A stretch of DNA of 64,000 nucleotides, taken from the NCBI GenBank assembly GCA_021234155.1, contig JAJEKV010000751.1, positions 33,416-97,415 on the forward strand, read 5' to 3'. A program made the position numbers and the translations under genes. Source of the DNA: Isoetes taiwanensis. Its lineage: Eukaryota > Streptophyta > Lycopodiopsida > Isoetales > Isoetaceae. The notes under the pieces are model-generated. The model did no database searches and was not told where the DNA came from. It saw nothing but the letters and a program-made list of their open reading frames with translations. Below are positions 55,200 through 64,000 of this stretch, piece after piece. Each line of letters begins with the position of its first letter. The stretch's first letter is position 1.

Positions 55200-56440
55200 G
55201 GCTCTTTAATATCGCTGAATATTTATCAGCGGGGAAAATTGCACGAGCATTTGACTTATGCGAGCGAAGAAGATTGATTATTCAATCCGTCCCTACACTT
55301 TAATTGCAGGAACCCTTTATCGCATTGGTGAGATGATATTCTTAGGCGGTGTGTCTTACCACATGAGGTGGAAAAATTATAATTGCATGTCATGGCATGA
55401 CGGCGGCCACTTTGCAACAAAAAATACGGTCTGAGAAGATTTTACAAGCGGGTTATTGGTGGCATTCCATGCATAAGGATGTTGCTGATTATGTCAAAAA
55501 TGTGATCCTTATAGCGTCTTGGAAGACCCACAAGAAGGGATCACGATGTTCTTGCATCCTATTGTTCTGTGTTGCCATTTGAAAAGTGGGGCATTGACTT
55601 TATGGGACCTATTAATCCCACACTATGGGACCGAAGCGGTACATTCTTGTTAGATTGACTATGTTACAAAGTGGGTGGAAGCGAAAGCTCTTAGAGAGGA
55701 TAATCTTCTTCTTTGTTGCATCATTCTTATATGAAAATATTATCATTGATTCGGTTGTCCTATTGAATTGGTGGCGGCATTGAGGGTAAACACTTCCTTA
55801 ATCAAGTCATAGCGACCTTAGCGAGTTATATAATGTGAAGCATCGAAAGACCCGCCATATCATCCACGGGCAAATGGGGGGGTGGGAGGGACGAAACGAG
55901 AACCTTATGTAATATTATCATAAAAGATTTGCAATGCAAGTAGGAGTGATTGGGATAAAGCGTCTTCTTGATGCGTTATGGAAATACCGGATTGCCTACA
56001 AGGTGACAACTAGAGCTACTCGTTTCAACTTGTTTATGGTCGGGAAGCGATAGTTCAATTGAATTAGAGATTCCCTCATTGAGGGGTAGCTGTTCAAAAC
56101 AAGTTGGATTGGGATGGCAGCATTAAATCAAGCTTACAAAGAGCTTGAAAAGTTAGATGAGACTTCGCCTACATGCATTCAAAGCCGCATTGAGGTGTTG
56201 CGGCAACAAAGAAAGGCATAATGCGATAGACATGTGAAAAAAAGGAGTTTACTATTGGCGACACGGTTTTAATGTATGATAGTAAACAGGCGGCCAGGCT
56301 TCGGGATCGATGGATAGGCCCATATATTGTGAGAAGTCTTCATGAATGGCTCGTAACCTTAGCCAGTTGCAAGGGCAAGATTTGCCCTCTGTGAGTTAAT
56401 GGAACACGTTTAAAGCTATATTTGCGACAAGAGGAAGATC
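55200..56440 (+). pseudogene. Gypsy integrase
   Basis: HGGHFATK-type zinc-binding residues near 55395, AGYWWHSMHKDVADYVKN near 55445-55500, PFEKWGIDFMGPINP near 55570-55620 and the YHPRANG-like PYHPRANGG near 55855 mark the zinc finger and core. The C-terminus has RLRDRWIGPYIVRSLHEW near 56300 and VNGTRLKLYLRQEED near 56395, as in plant Gypsy proteins. No chromodomain was recognised. Confidence 0.8.
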
Positions 56441-56617
56441 GACCTATCTTATGTACAAGCAAGAATACACCTGACTGATGCATAGTGTTCTTGGGACGAA
56501 GAACAATAGGAGGAGGATAATGTAGTGGGGATTTGGTATCACGGAATGATGGAGTATTGTATTTTTTGAAGATTCTAACCGTTTTCTTACATATTCTGAG
56601 ATAATTTATATGTTTTA

Positions 56618-58197
56618 GGGAAATTGGTATTTTTGTGAAGACCCGATAAGAAGCGAGGCAACCGTGGCGGCTATTATGTTTGAAGTATGAAGACCCGATA
56701 AGAAGCGGCGACAACTTGAATAGGATCAAGACTAAAAGGGACACCTATGGCAGATATGGGATTATGCAAAGGGGCATTATGAAGAAGCGTAAGATTACAA
56801 AAATCGAATTGTAGTTGCATTTGAAGGTCTTGGAATGTATTAGTGGCGGTATTATGGTGGAGGTTTTCCTCGAAAACCCCTCGATTAGGCGAGTTTTTTA
56901 GTCCTAGCTATAATACCATTACTATGCATTTCGAGTTATATTAGTGAGATATGTTTGATACAAAATGTGTGTGAGATACCATGGCACAAAGTTGGGGAAA
57001 ACAAAGATCATGTATTCAATTCACAAACTAAGGGTGTGGAATTAGATGCGATGATTTGGGGGAAGATAATGACATGTTTATGAAGCAAGCAAATAGGGAT
57101 TAGAATTGAAAGATCACAAAAGAGTGTTCTAAGCAAAGACTAATGAGGTGTGAAGATGAAGATGAGGGAAGGCATTACACCAAGGATTGGATGATGTTAC
57201 AAAGGAATGACGGACATGAATAATGGGAAACAAATACAAACAAAGGTGAAGTGCGGGCGGTACAATCAAGGTCGCATCACCGTCTATCTAAGGGATACAA
57301 GTCATGGAATATGAAAGGAAATTAAATGTATTTGAAGAAAATTGATGACTAGGAGCTGATGTGGATGAAAGGAGGAAAAAAAACCTAACGTAAGAGTTAA
57401 GGAGATGGGAGCGGGCAGGTCGTTTTGGAACAAGGGCTGCGATTACATGAAAGGAAGACATCGGGGGCATGGAAGGAGAGCACCAGAAGCAAGGAAGTAA
57501 GTTCATTTGGATCTATCAGCTTATGGGCAAAAATTACGACAATGTGAAGCATTCTTATGGCAGATTTTACATGTATATCAGACCTAATTCCAATTGGGCA
57601 GCACATTCTATGCAAATTCAGCCTGTGGGTCATCATTAGCAGCCATAAATCAGAGTATGGAGCACTATAAATTCGTCCTTGTCTTCAATAACAAGTGGAA
57701 GCATGTGTTACAGCAGCAAATTTCTGATTTAGAGGACAACACAATTTGCATTGATCAAGTAGGTATTTTAAATTGTTGTTTTTTCTGGAATTTCATTAAG
57801 TTCTGAGATGAAATGGATGTATTTGAAGGGCATTGTTCCTTACTATTATGAAGAATCATATGGACCAGTTGCTTTATCATTGTCTTATTGCTGATTTCCT
57901 TTGAATCATGCCTTGTTATATTGCTATTATTTTTGAAGATTCAATGTTATCAATGTTATAAAAGACAAGCTGAAATATGATGCTCATTGGTGATGGTTTA
58001 CGAGTTGCAATTCCTCTTAACAAGCATTGTCAATTTGGAGTTTAGCATGTGGCAAGTTGTATATCCATTATGAATTCTCTTGTTGTGAATGAAGTATATT
58101 ACCTTCTTCTTGCTGGTTATTGCCCGATTGTTTTACACTCATGCATCGCCCGTGGGCCGGGGTTAGTTGTTTCTAGATTTTGTTGGACTCATGACAC
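56618..58197 (+). repeat. Right LTR of the Gypsy element
   Basis: Matches the left LTR to CTCATGACA. The true start may be near 56523 (TGTAGTGGGGATTTGG) following the purine-rich AGGAGGAGGA. Confidence 0.85.
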
Positions 58198-58198
58198 T

Positions 58199-58399
58199 TT
58201 CTGTGGCATCATCCTTTTCATTTGAGGTCTTTTCCTTTCCTTTTGCCATCATCTTTGTCATCTTCATCCTTTTCATTTCACGGTCTTTTCCTTTCCCTTT
58301 CCCATCATCTTTGTCATCTTCATTGGTTGGGGATTTTTTTTTCTTTGCTTTGATCACCATCATTGGGGGCCTTGGGGGATTTAGCATTTTGCATGCCAT
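58199..58399 (-). pseudogene. N-terminal part of the HTHEDVD transposase-like gene
   Basis: The minus-strand ATG at 58399 opens MACKMLNPPRPPMMVIKAKK, followed by a Lys/Asp/Glu-rich region (NEDDKDDGKGKGKDREMK, TKMMAKGKEKTSNEKDDATE). The charged region comes from two tandem copies of about 60 bp. It stops at the Gypsy right LTR. Same strand and position suit the missing N-terminus of the gene at 47100-49152, but this link is inferred because the first copy's N-terminus is outside the window. Confidence 0.45.
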
Positions 58400-58880
58400 T
58401 GACCTAAAATGAATAAAACCTATAGTAAGTTAGCATATCAAATAACATCTCCCTAACATGTTCTTAAATGAAAGTTAACCTTAATAATAATCTTAATAAC
58501 CTATAATAACTTAATCTATAATAATAATAAGTTAACCTATAATATAGTAACTTGTAATAACCTTTAATGTTGTAACCTTAAAAACAACTTTAAGGCTTTA
58601 GGTTAGCACTTTTAAGGTTAGAAGTTGTAAAGGTTAAAACTTCTAACCTTCAATAAATATAACCTTAGCCTAAAACTTTTAAAACTTAAAACTTCTAAAT
58701 TCAAATTCATAAACCTTAAATCTTAAATCTTATATTAACCTTTAAATCTTAAATCTTATATAAACCTTAAATCTTAAAATCTTATATAAACCTAAATCTT
58801 ATATTAACCTTAACCTTAAATCTTCAAATTCATTAACCTTAAATCTTATAACTTATATAACCCTTGCAATAAATGTTGTA
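58400..58880. repeat. Low-complexity AACCTTAAATCTTATA repeats
   Basis: Irregular repeats of TAACCTTAA, AAATCTTATATTAACC and TTAAATCTTATATAAACC. No gene. Confidence 0.75.
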
Positions 58881-60000
58881 GGAGTTATTATGGCATGATG
58901 AAGAAATTTTTTTAAAGCGGTTATTATTTCGGGTTCACAATCCCTTTCCAACTTTTCCGGCTTTTACGTCTCTCATTCGAACTTGAACTTCGGTGCTTAG
59001 GGCTTCGCTTTGAACTGCTGCAGCTTCCGAACTGCTTTCGCTTTAAACGATCTATCTGCTTCGCTTTGAACTATCGCTCGGCTTTGAGACTATCGCAATG
59101 CTCCAATCTTACGTGGCTTCAATCTTTGCATGCAATCTGCTTCAATCTACGTGGCTTCAATGCTTCAATCATCATCTGCTCTTTTCGGCTTCTATATGCT
59201 TTAAGCTTCGGCTTCTATATGCTTTAAGCTTCGGCTTTTAGGGCTTTCGAAGCTTCTACAATCATCTGCTTTAGGGTTTCGGCTCAAAGGTGTTTTCGGC
59301 TCAAAAGGTTTGTAGGCTTTTTGGTTTTTGGTTTTCGGCTCTTTGACTTTGGTTTTGTGTTAAAGCTTCACCGGTCTCAAATCATCTTTTTTTGTGTTAA
59401 AGATTTTTCGGCTTCTTAAGGCTCAAATCATCTCGAATCAAATCATCATGCTTTATTGGTTTTCGATCTTTTGGTTTATTTCGAAGTCGAGGCTCAATTC
59501 TTTACCACAAATAGGTTAGTATGTCTCATTCTTTACATAAATAGGTCTGAGAACACAAATAGGTTAGTATCTCTCATTCTTTTTAGTTATTTTTTCTGAG
59601 AAAGCATGTTATTTTACATGCATCGGTATATTTACCCACGGTTAATTTAATGGAGTTAATGGAGTTACTTTTACATGAATCGGAATATCTGCTCTATGAT
59701 CTTGTTACGTGATCTTGCCTATATGATGCGCTCTTATTCTATTTCACTAGCTCTTCCTCTATGCATTTCTAATTAATGATCTAAAATAATGAAGTTATTC
59801 TATTTCACGAGCTCTTCCTCTATACGTTTCTAATTAATGATCATAAGTGCGAGTAAATAATGATCATAATTAAAGTAAATAATGATCATAGATCATATGC
59901 TCTATGATCTTGCTCTATGATCTATATGATCATAGATCATAGATCTTCATAGCTCTTCTCTCTATCGCTCTAAATAATGAACTAAAACAATGAACTAAAC
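58881..60000. repeat. Degenerate short repeats: GCTTCGGCTTT and ATGATCATA types
   Basis: 58980-59480 repeats GCTTCGGCTTT, CTTCAATC and ATCATCTGC in varied order; 59830-60000 repeats ATGATCATAGATCAT-type palindromes and AATAATGAACTAAA. A stretch ACACAAATAGGTTAGTATCTCTC is partly duplicated at 59505-59580. No coding region is seen. Confidence 0.65.
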
Positions 60001-60079
60001 AATGAACTATGCGGCTTTATATTTTGAATTACGCATTGCATTACGCATTATGCATTTTGTTATGGGAATAATATGTTGG

Positions 60080-60220
60080 AATAATAGAAATCGGCGCTTG
60101 GCATTTCTATTTATTTTTTGGGTTTATACGTTTTCCACTAGGTTAATCCAAATCATGCCCGGGGCGTTTTTAGTTGGCATTTCAATTTCATGCGGCTCTA
60201 TACAAATCGCGCCCGGGCGT
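60080..60220. repeat. Cluster of GC-rich palindromes in AT-rich DNA
   Basis: CGGCGCTTGGC (60090), GCCCGGGGCG (60146) and CGCGCCCGGGCG (60209) occur at 55-63-bp spacing. The type recurs near 60697 and 60763 (GGCGCTGGCGCA) and in 63560-63780. Confidence 0.6.
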
Positions 60221-60319
60221 GTGAAATAGATACGTGCTAATTACTTTCTCTCGTTCTAGTGCCATGGATTTTTCCTTATGCATGGACGTTTAGTTGGCAT
60301 TTCATTTCAAATACAAATG

Positions 60320-60720
60320 GCGGTTCTAGTTCCACGGGCTGACCATCAACTGGTTCGGACCACAATGCAAGATATTACTTGAGGTGTCTTTGTTCAAAGC
60401 GTTCAAAGAGAGTTGGAGAATCCATTAGGCGACTGTATGTCGGGGCCATGGGTACACTTCCATCGCATCTATGGACATATGTCGGACTCCTCATGCTCTT
60501 AGTAAGGCTCATGCCAACAAATAAGTACAAGGATTTGATTTATAGTATCAGGGGATCGATACAACACTCTGGTTTGGGGCTTCGACATCCTCGGGGAAGA
60601 TGAGGATCTGTCATATCGAGGGTGGTTGGTGGGACTTCTTGCGGGATTGGGCAGATGAAGTGGAATTTGTCGACATATTGTAGAGATAGAAAGAATTGGC
60701 GCTGGCGCATTTTGGAGAGA
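60320..60720 (+). pseudogene. Degenerate coding region, unidentified
   Basis: An ATG at 60320 reads MAVLVPRADHQLVRTTMQDI, a stop, then GVFVQSVQRELENPLGDCMS and GPWVHFHRIYGHMSDSS. Another frame downstream reads EGGWWDFLRDWADEVEFVDI (about 60615-60680). The pieces look like a protein broken by frameshifts. No family is recognised; it may be a transposon gene. Confidence 0.3.
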
Positions 60721-60840
60721 AGAAGAAATGTACATAACTTTTGGAATATGAATACAAACTTCGGCGCTGGCGCAATTTGCCTATACTTTTACGTCATTAG
60801 TTTTTTTTTATATGCAATGTCGAAAACATTGAATCTGTGA

Positions 60841-61700
60841 TGCCCTCGGCCCGGTATGACCAACCCCAAGAAACTACATATTTTCATTAATGTGCCAGTT
60901 TTATGGGATTGATATAACAGCTAAAAACATCAAAGAATACAAAAAGTTCACAACATCAACATGCTTGAGATGATATGATATATTCTTTTTTTTTTTTTTT
61001 TTGAATATCCAAATATACATACCTTTTTTCGGGCGTTCTTTTGGCCATGCTACAAATGTGCCCACGCTTTCCAAGCTGTATGCCATGCCCAGGGATGTCT
61101 TCTTGGAAGAGCCTCATCTTCATAATTGCGGTTTAGAATAGAAATCTTCAGAAACTTGTTCCAAGAGGAACACCATGACACATAGAACTTGGATTCAAAT
61201 CTTGATTTTACACAATCCTACTTTCGGCTTCAAGTTTCTTTGTTAAAATATAGCATTCTTCTCAGACGATAAAGAACAGAATGCATTGTAAAAAATAGAG
61301 GGGCGAAAAATTGAGAACAAAGAGAATGCATTGAATTCACCATAGTTCAGCGGACATCGAATGGGAATTGAAGGCTCGATCGAATGGATTGAAAGCGGCT
61401 CGATCGATCGAATGGGATCGAGAAACGGATCTTGAAGCTCTCGATAGTCGATTGTTCTTAGAAGCTCTGATACTAGGAATGATCTTGGCTCGATAGTAGG
61501 TGGCCCGATTAGGTGGTAGTAGATTACCACATATATCGTTTCTTGAAATTAATAATTAATTGTTATCTTGAAATTGCACTAAAGAAAAACACAATTTAAA
61601 TTTGTAAATGGCGGGAATGGGCGGTTAATTAAAAGCCGGTATAAATTTAAAAGGCCGAATTTGAATTCACGGTTGTAAATCGGCCGGCCCTAGATTATGA
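60841..61700. other. Unassigned sequence
   Basis: It includes a T run (60988-61004) and a cluster of TCGATCGAATGG repeats near 61375-61410 (minus-strand frame rich in SIEPLSIHSIEPS). No gene is recognised. Confidence 0.35.
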
Positions 61701-61739
61701 GCATACATATAAGTTTAAACCAAAACCCCAGTCTCTTAC

Positions 61740-62160
61740 TATCCGCACTTGCGGTTCTATAGGCGTCTAGAGGATCGGCCGCGGCAGAAGCGCTGGTAGA
61801 GGTGGGCGACATTAAAGCACAAATCAAGCCACGGAGGCTGCTGAACAAAGCGAAAGTTTTGATCCAACAAAGCCTCGGGTAATTTGATCTACGTTTTTGT
61901 TTTGTAATTGATTTACAGTGTCTCTTTTATTGTTAGGTTTCTAGGATGTTTTCAACCCGATTGTATTTTTAATTGTATCGTGTCTACATTGTATTGTCTA
62001 CCTTTCATATTGTTTCGTGTCATTTCTCACTTCTACTACCTTGTTTTGTGTGTTTTTTGTTATAATCTTCTCCTTTACTCCAGATATGTTTTTGTTGGAA
62101 CAATTATCCATTTTGTATAAATTGCAGGGCAGTGGAAGTCTTGCCACGGTATTCTCGAGT
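61740..62160 (+). other. Possible exon-intron-exon structure
   Basis: GCCTCGG|GTAATTTGATC at 61877 and AAATTGCAG|GGCAGTGG at about 62128 would frame an intron of about 250 bp that is T-rich as plant introns are. The upstream exon could encode a short basic peptide. No product is recognised. Confidence 0.2.
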
Positions 62161-62399
62161 TCTTTTTGACAAGTCTTTTTGTAGCCTAGTATGTCTCTTA
62201 TAAAGAGAGAAGTGTCGTAGGTCCCCTCTCTTAAAGCGGTGGCTTCGGAAGCGATTTATAGTATAGTGGTTTTGGTTGTGCGCTACTTTCCACAGTATGT
62301 ACAATTTATGTTTTGAAAGTAAAGCGTCTATAACTTGGCTTCGTAGCGATTTCATTACGTACTATGATTGTAACTTTCGGGGATCTTCTAAAATGTGAA

Positions 62400-63520
62400 A
62401 AGAAAGCAAGAACATACGCACGGGGAGTCGGGGGACATCAGAAAAAACCAAAACGGATGAAGATGTATCGATTTGCAGATTTGCTGGCACGTTGTGACCA
62501 TTGGCGATCGGCCGAAATAATGAAGGCTGGGTAGAGCCTCCATGTCGAAAAGAAGATCTACCGAGGGCTCTCGAATGGTATGTGGAGATCTTCAAGACTA
62601 AGCGGAAAGAGCAGATCGATTTTCATGTCTAGAGTTAAAGGAAAGCAGTCAAATGAAAAACAAAGGTATTCGATCACATGCGAAGAAGCGGGGGCGATTC
62701 TTACATTCCATTATTACTTAGGCGAGGTCGAGAAAAATAAAAAAAGTATTGAAGAAGTTAAATTCTTGCGATTGCTAGTTCCTTTAAAAGAGACTGCCCT
62801 AAAGCCGGATGAGGCCTTGGGATAACCTCTTCAAATTTGGCTGGTCGGTGGTGATCTATTGACACCAAAAAAATATGTGAAAGGTCTCGGTATTGAGAAG
62901 AGCAATCAATTACAAGGAGCCCGTCGGCTAGTACGTACCTACAAGCTTTAAAGAGGAAGGAGATGCACAGTTCTAGAGCGAGCTTACCCGGGGCCACGTT
63001 CACAAGGCATTCTGAGATATGACTAGTATTGATATTGATGGCGAGGCGGTTAGAGGCCATGGAGCAAACTCAAAGAAATATCGCGACAGAGTATCCAGCT
63101 GGGCCTTAGCTACGCGTCATCATCCATGTCGGCGGGCTTTTCGGGTCCACAGAGGCTATGTTTATGTTGAGAGGAAGATTTGACAAAGCGACGCACTTAA
63201 TGGAAATAGTAAATGACATGATAGAAAACCAGGCGAGTGCCAATCACCGTGAATGGTGGTGCCTTTTGATATGAAGGCGAAGAAGGTGATGATATGGAAT
63301 AAACTTGAGATTTAAGCAGCAGCCTCGATATTCACTTCATGACTAATAAGATTAGCCCGGCGATGATCAGGTAGCGAAGGTTTTTGATGGGTCAAGCACA
63401 AAAGCTGGAAATCAGTTATTCTATAGAGCGTATTGATGAGAATTACCAGAATTCCTCGGTGGCTCCTAGCGAAATTAGCGAGAAATCCAGTAGCTCTTGA
63501 ATGACATGGGAAAGACATTC
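62400..63520 (+). pseudogene. Degenerate coding region, unidentified
   Basis: Protein-like stretches in changing frames on the plus strand: EGWVEPPCRKEDLPRALEWY then VEIFKTKRKEQIDF (62510-62630), YSITCEEAGAILTFHYYLGE (62670-62730), YLQALKRKEMHSSRASLPGA (about 62940-63000), and MARRLEAMEQTQRNIATEYP then VIIHVGGLFGSTEAMFMLRG and FDKATHLMEIVNDMI (63037-63230). They suggest one long gene of several hundred codons with many frameshifts. I do not recognise it. Minus-strand frames over the same region look like shadows. Confidence 0.3.
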
Positions 63521-63554
63521 ACAATACAAAAGGTATTTTATGTTCCACGCAAGC

Positions 63555-63785
63555 GTTCCAAATGTCGCGCCCGGTAGCGTTCGCTAATCGCATTATTTAC
63601 AAAGCGCTGGCGATTTTCTTCATATAGGTTGCGATTTTTCATCGTGATTAGCAAAAGCGGCGCTGGCGGCGTTCCTGTTATTTGTGTGGTTACAAAGAAG
63701 CGCGGAATTCAACTCATCATGAAGAAATCAGCGCCCGGTGGCGTTTCTGCTAAATAAATGGTCTGCTTAGCGCTGGCGCGTTTTA
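63555..63785. repeat. Cluster of GCGC-core palindromes
   Basis: CGCGCCCGGTAGCG (63565), GCGCTGGCG (63604), GGCGCTGGCGGCG (63659), GCGCCCGGTGGCG (63732) and GCGCTGGCGCG (63770) lie 36-72 bp apart, each flanked by A/T-rich sequence (AAA..., ...TTTT). Confidence 0.65.
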
Positions 63786-64000
63786 TAATGATACTTTCGA
63801 CACATTTTATTTTTATCTAACGGCCCATATTTTGCGGTCCGTATGTGGAAGCGATTCGCGACGCTCGTAATGTCGTCGAATAGCTGGAAAACCAATTACC
63901 GACCAGACAAAGAGCCCGATCTAAAAGTGCGAATTCAGAATTACTAGAAAGGACAGCATTGCCCAAACCATAATGGAGGACAAGAACAAGGCCACTAGAT
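63786..64000. other. Unassigned window end
   Basis: Nothing recognised. The far end of the transposon that starts at 46877 was searched for by eye (AACCATCATTC / GAATGATGGTT) and not found up to here. Confidence 0.3.

Larger units (their letters stand above)
49153..58197 (+). mobile_element. Ty3/Gypsy LTR retrotransposon, decayed
   Basis: Direct repeats 49153-50740 and 56618-58197 (about 1.58 kb) are the LTRs, ending TTGTTGGACTCATGACA. The internal region has gag with zinc knuckles, then protease, reverse transcriptase, RNase H and integrase in that order, which is Gypsy. The right LTR probably starts further left, near TGTAGTGGGG (about 56523) after the purine run AGGAGGAGGA, so the left LTR lacks roughly 95 bp at its 5' end and the left flank is rearranged. 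It is inserted in the HTHEDVD transposase gene. No clean target duplication is visible. Confidence 0.88.

Noticed and set aside
58163-58412. 81-codon plus-strand hydrophobic frame
   Set aside because: It is the complement of the Lys/Asp/Glu-rich N-terminus on the minus strand, which fits the neighbouring transposase better.
62758-63060. 100-codon minus-strand frame
   Set aside because: The plus strand has longer collinear protein-like stretches; this frame is likely a shadow.

Overview
The window is nuclear DNA of a land plant. A plant-type CRINKLY4/ACR4-like receptor kinase, an L1-type LINE with a plant-style ORF1, a Copia element primed by initiator tRNA-Met and a SufB gene fragment all point there. 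Almost everything is transposable element, nested transposable element or tandem repeat, so a very large, repeat-rich genome is likely. A fern or other seed-free plant would fit, but this is inference; nothing here fixes the species. No tRNA, rRNA or CRISPR was seen, and no gene is demonstrably intact.

Layout. 1-2052: 3' half of a DNA transposon whose decayed protein carries an HTHEDVD motif. 2.05-7.9 kb: repeat fragments, an array of GGAATCAC hairpin units, one broken hypothetical ORF and a LINE 3' fragment. 7.9-15.9 kb: a 1.17-kb tandem array interrupted by a small inserted element, plus a 0.6-kb duplication. 16.2-21.2 kb: Helitron-like 3' ends, copies of a receptor-kinase 5' region, a minisatellite and a candidate small gene. 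21.5-28.4 kb: the receptor-kinase gene, split by a 4.66-kb Copia element with exact 5-bp target duplications. 28.45-36.77 kb: a nearly full-length L1 LINE on the minus strand, inserted at the kinase stop codon and itself holding a 1.65-kb terminal-inverted-repeat (TIR) element. 36.95-41.5 kb: a probable Helitron with captured gene fragments, including SufB. 43.5-46.6 kb: a foldback element, a second TIR element inserted in a paralogous receptor-kinase 5' end, and a long hairpin. 46.9-58.4 kb: a second HTHEDVD transposon, minus strand, interrupted by a decayed 9-kb Ty3/Gypsy element. 58.4-64 kb: low-complexity DNA, degenerate coding stretches and GC-rich palindromes.

The main result is a TIR transposon family. 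Two copies carry the HTHEDVD protein gene (1-2052 and 46877-58399+) and two non-coding copies (33249-34895 and 43989-45601) share its AACCATCATTC ends. For both non-coding copies the insertion can be checked inside the window: removing one restores a LINE reading frame, and the other has an empty paralogous site at 21629-21632. Both give 4-bp target duplications.

A second result concerns data quality. Repeat copies differ mainly at CTG/CAG trinucleotides, which appear as CCG, CGG, ACG, CTTTG or deletions. This resembles systematic miscalling at CHG-methylated cytosines in long-read data. Many frameshifts and stops here may therefore not be biological.
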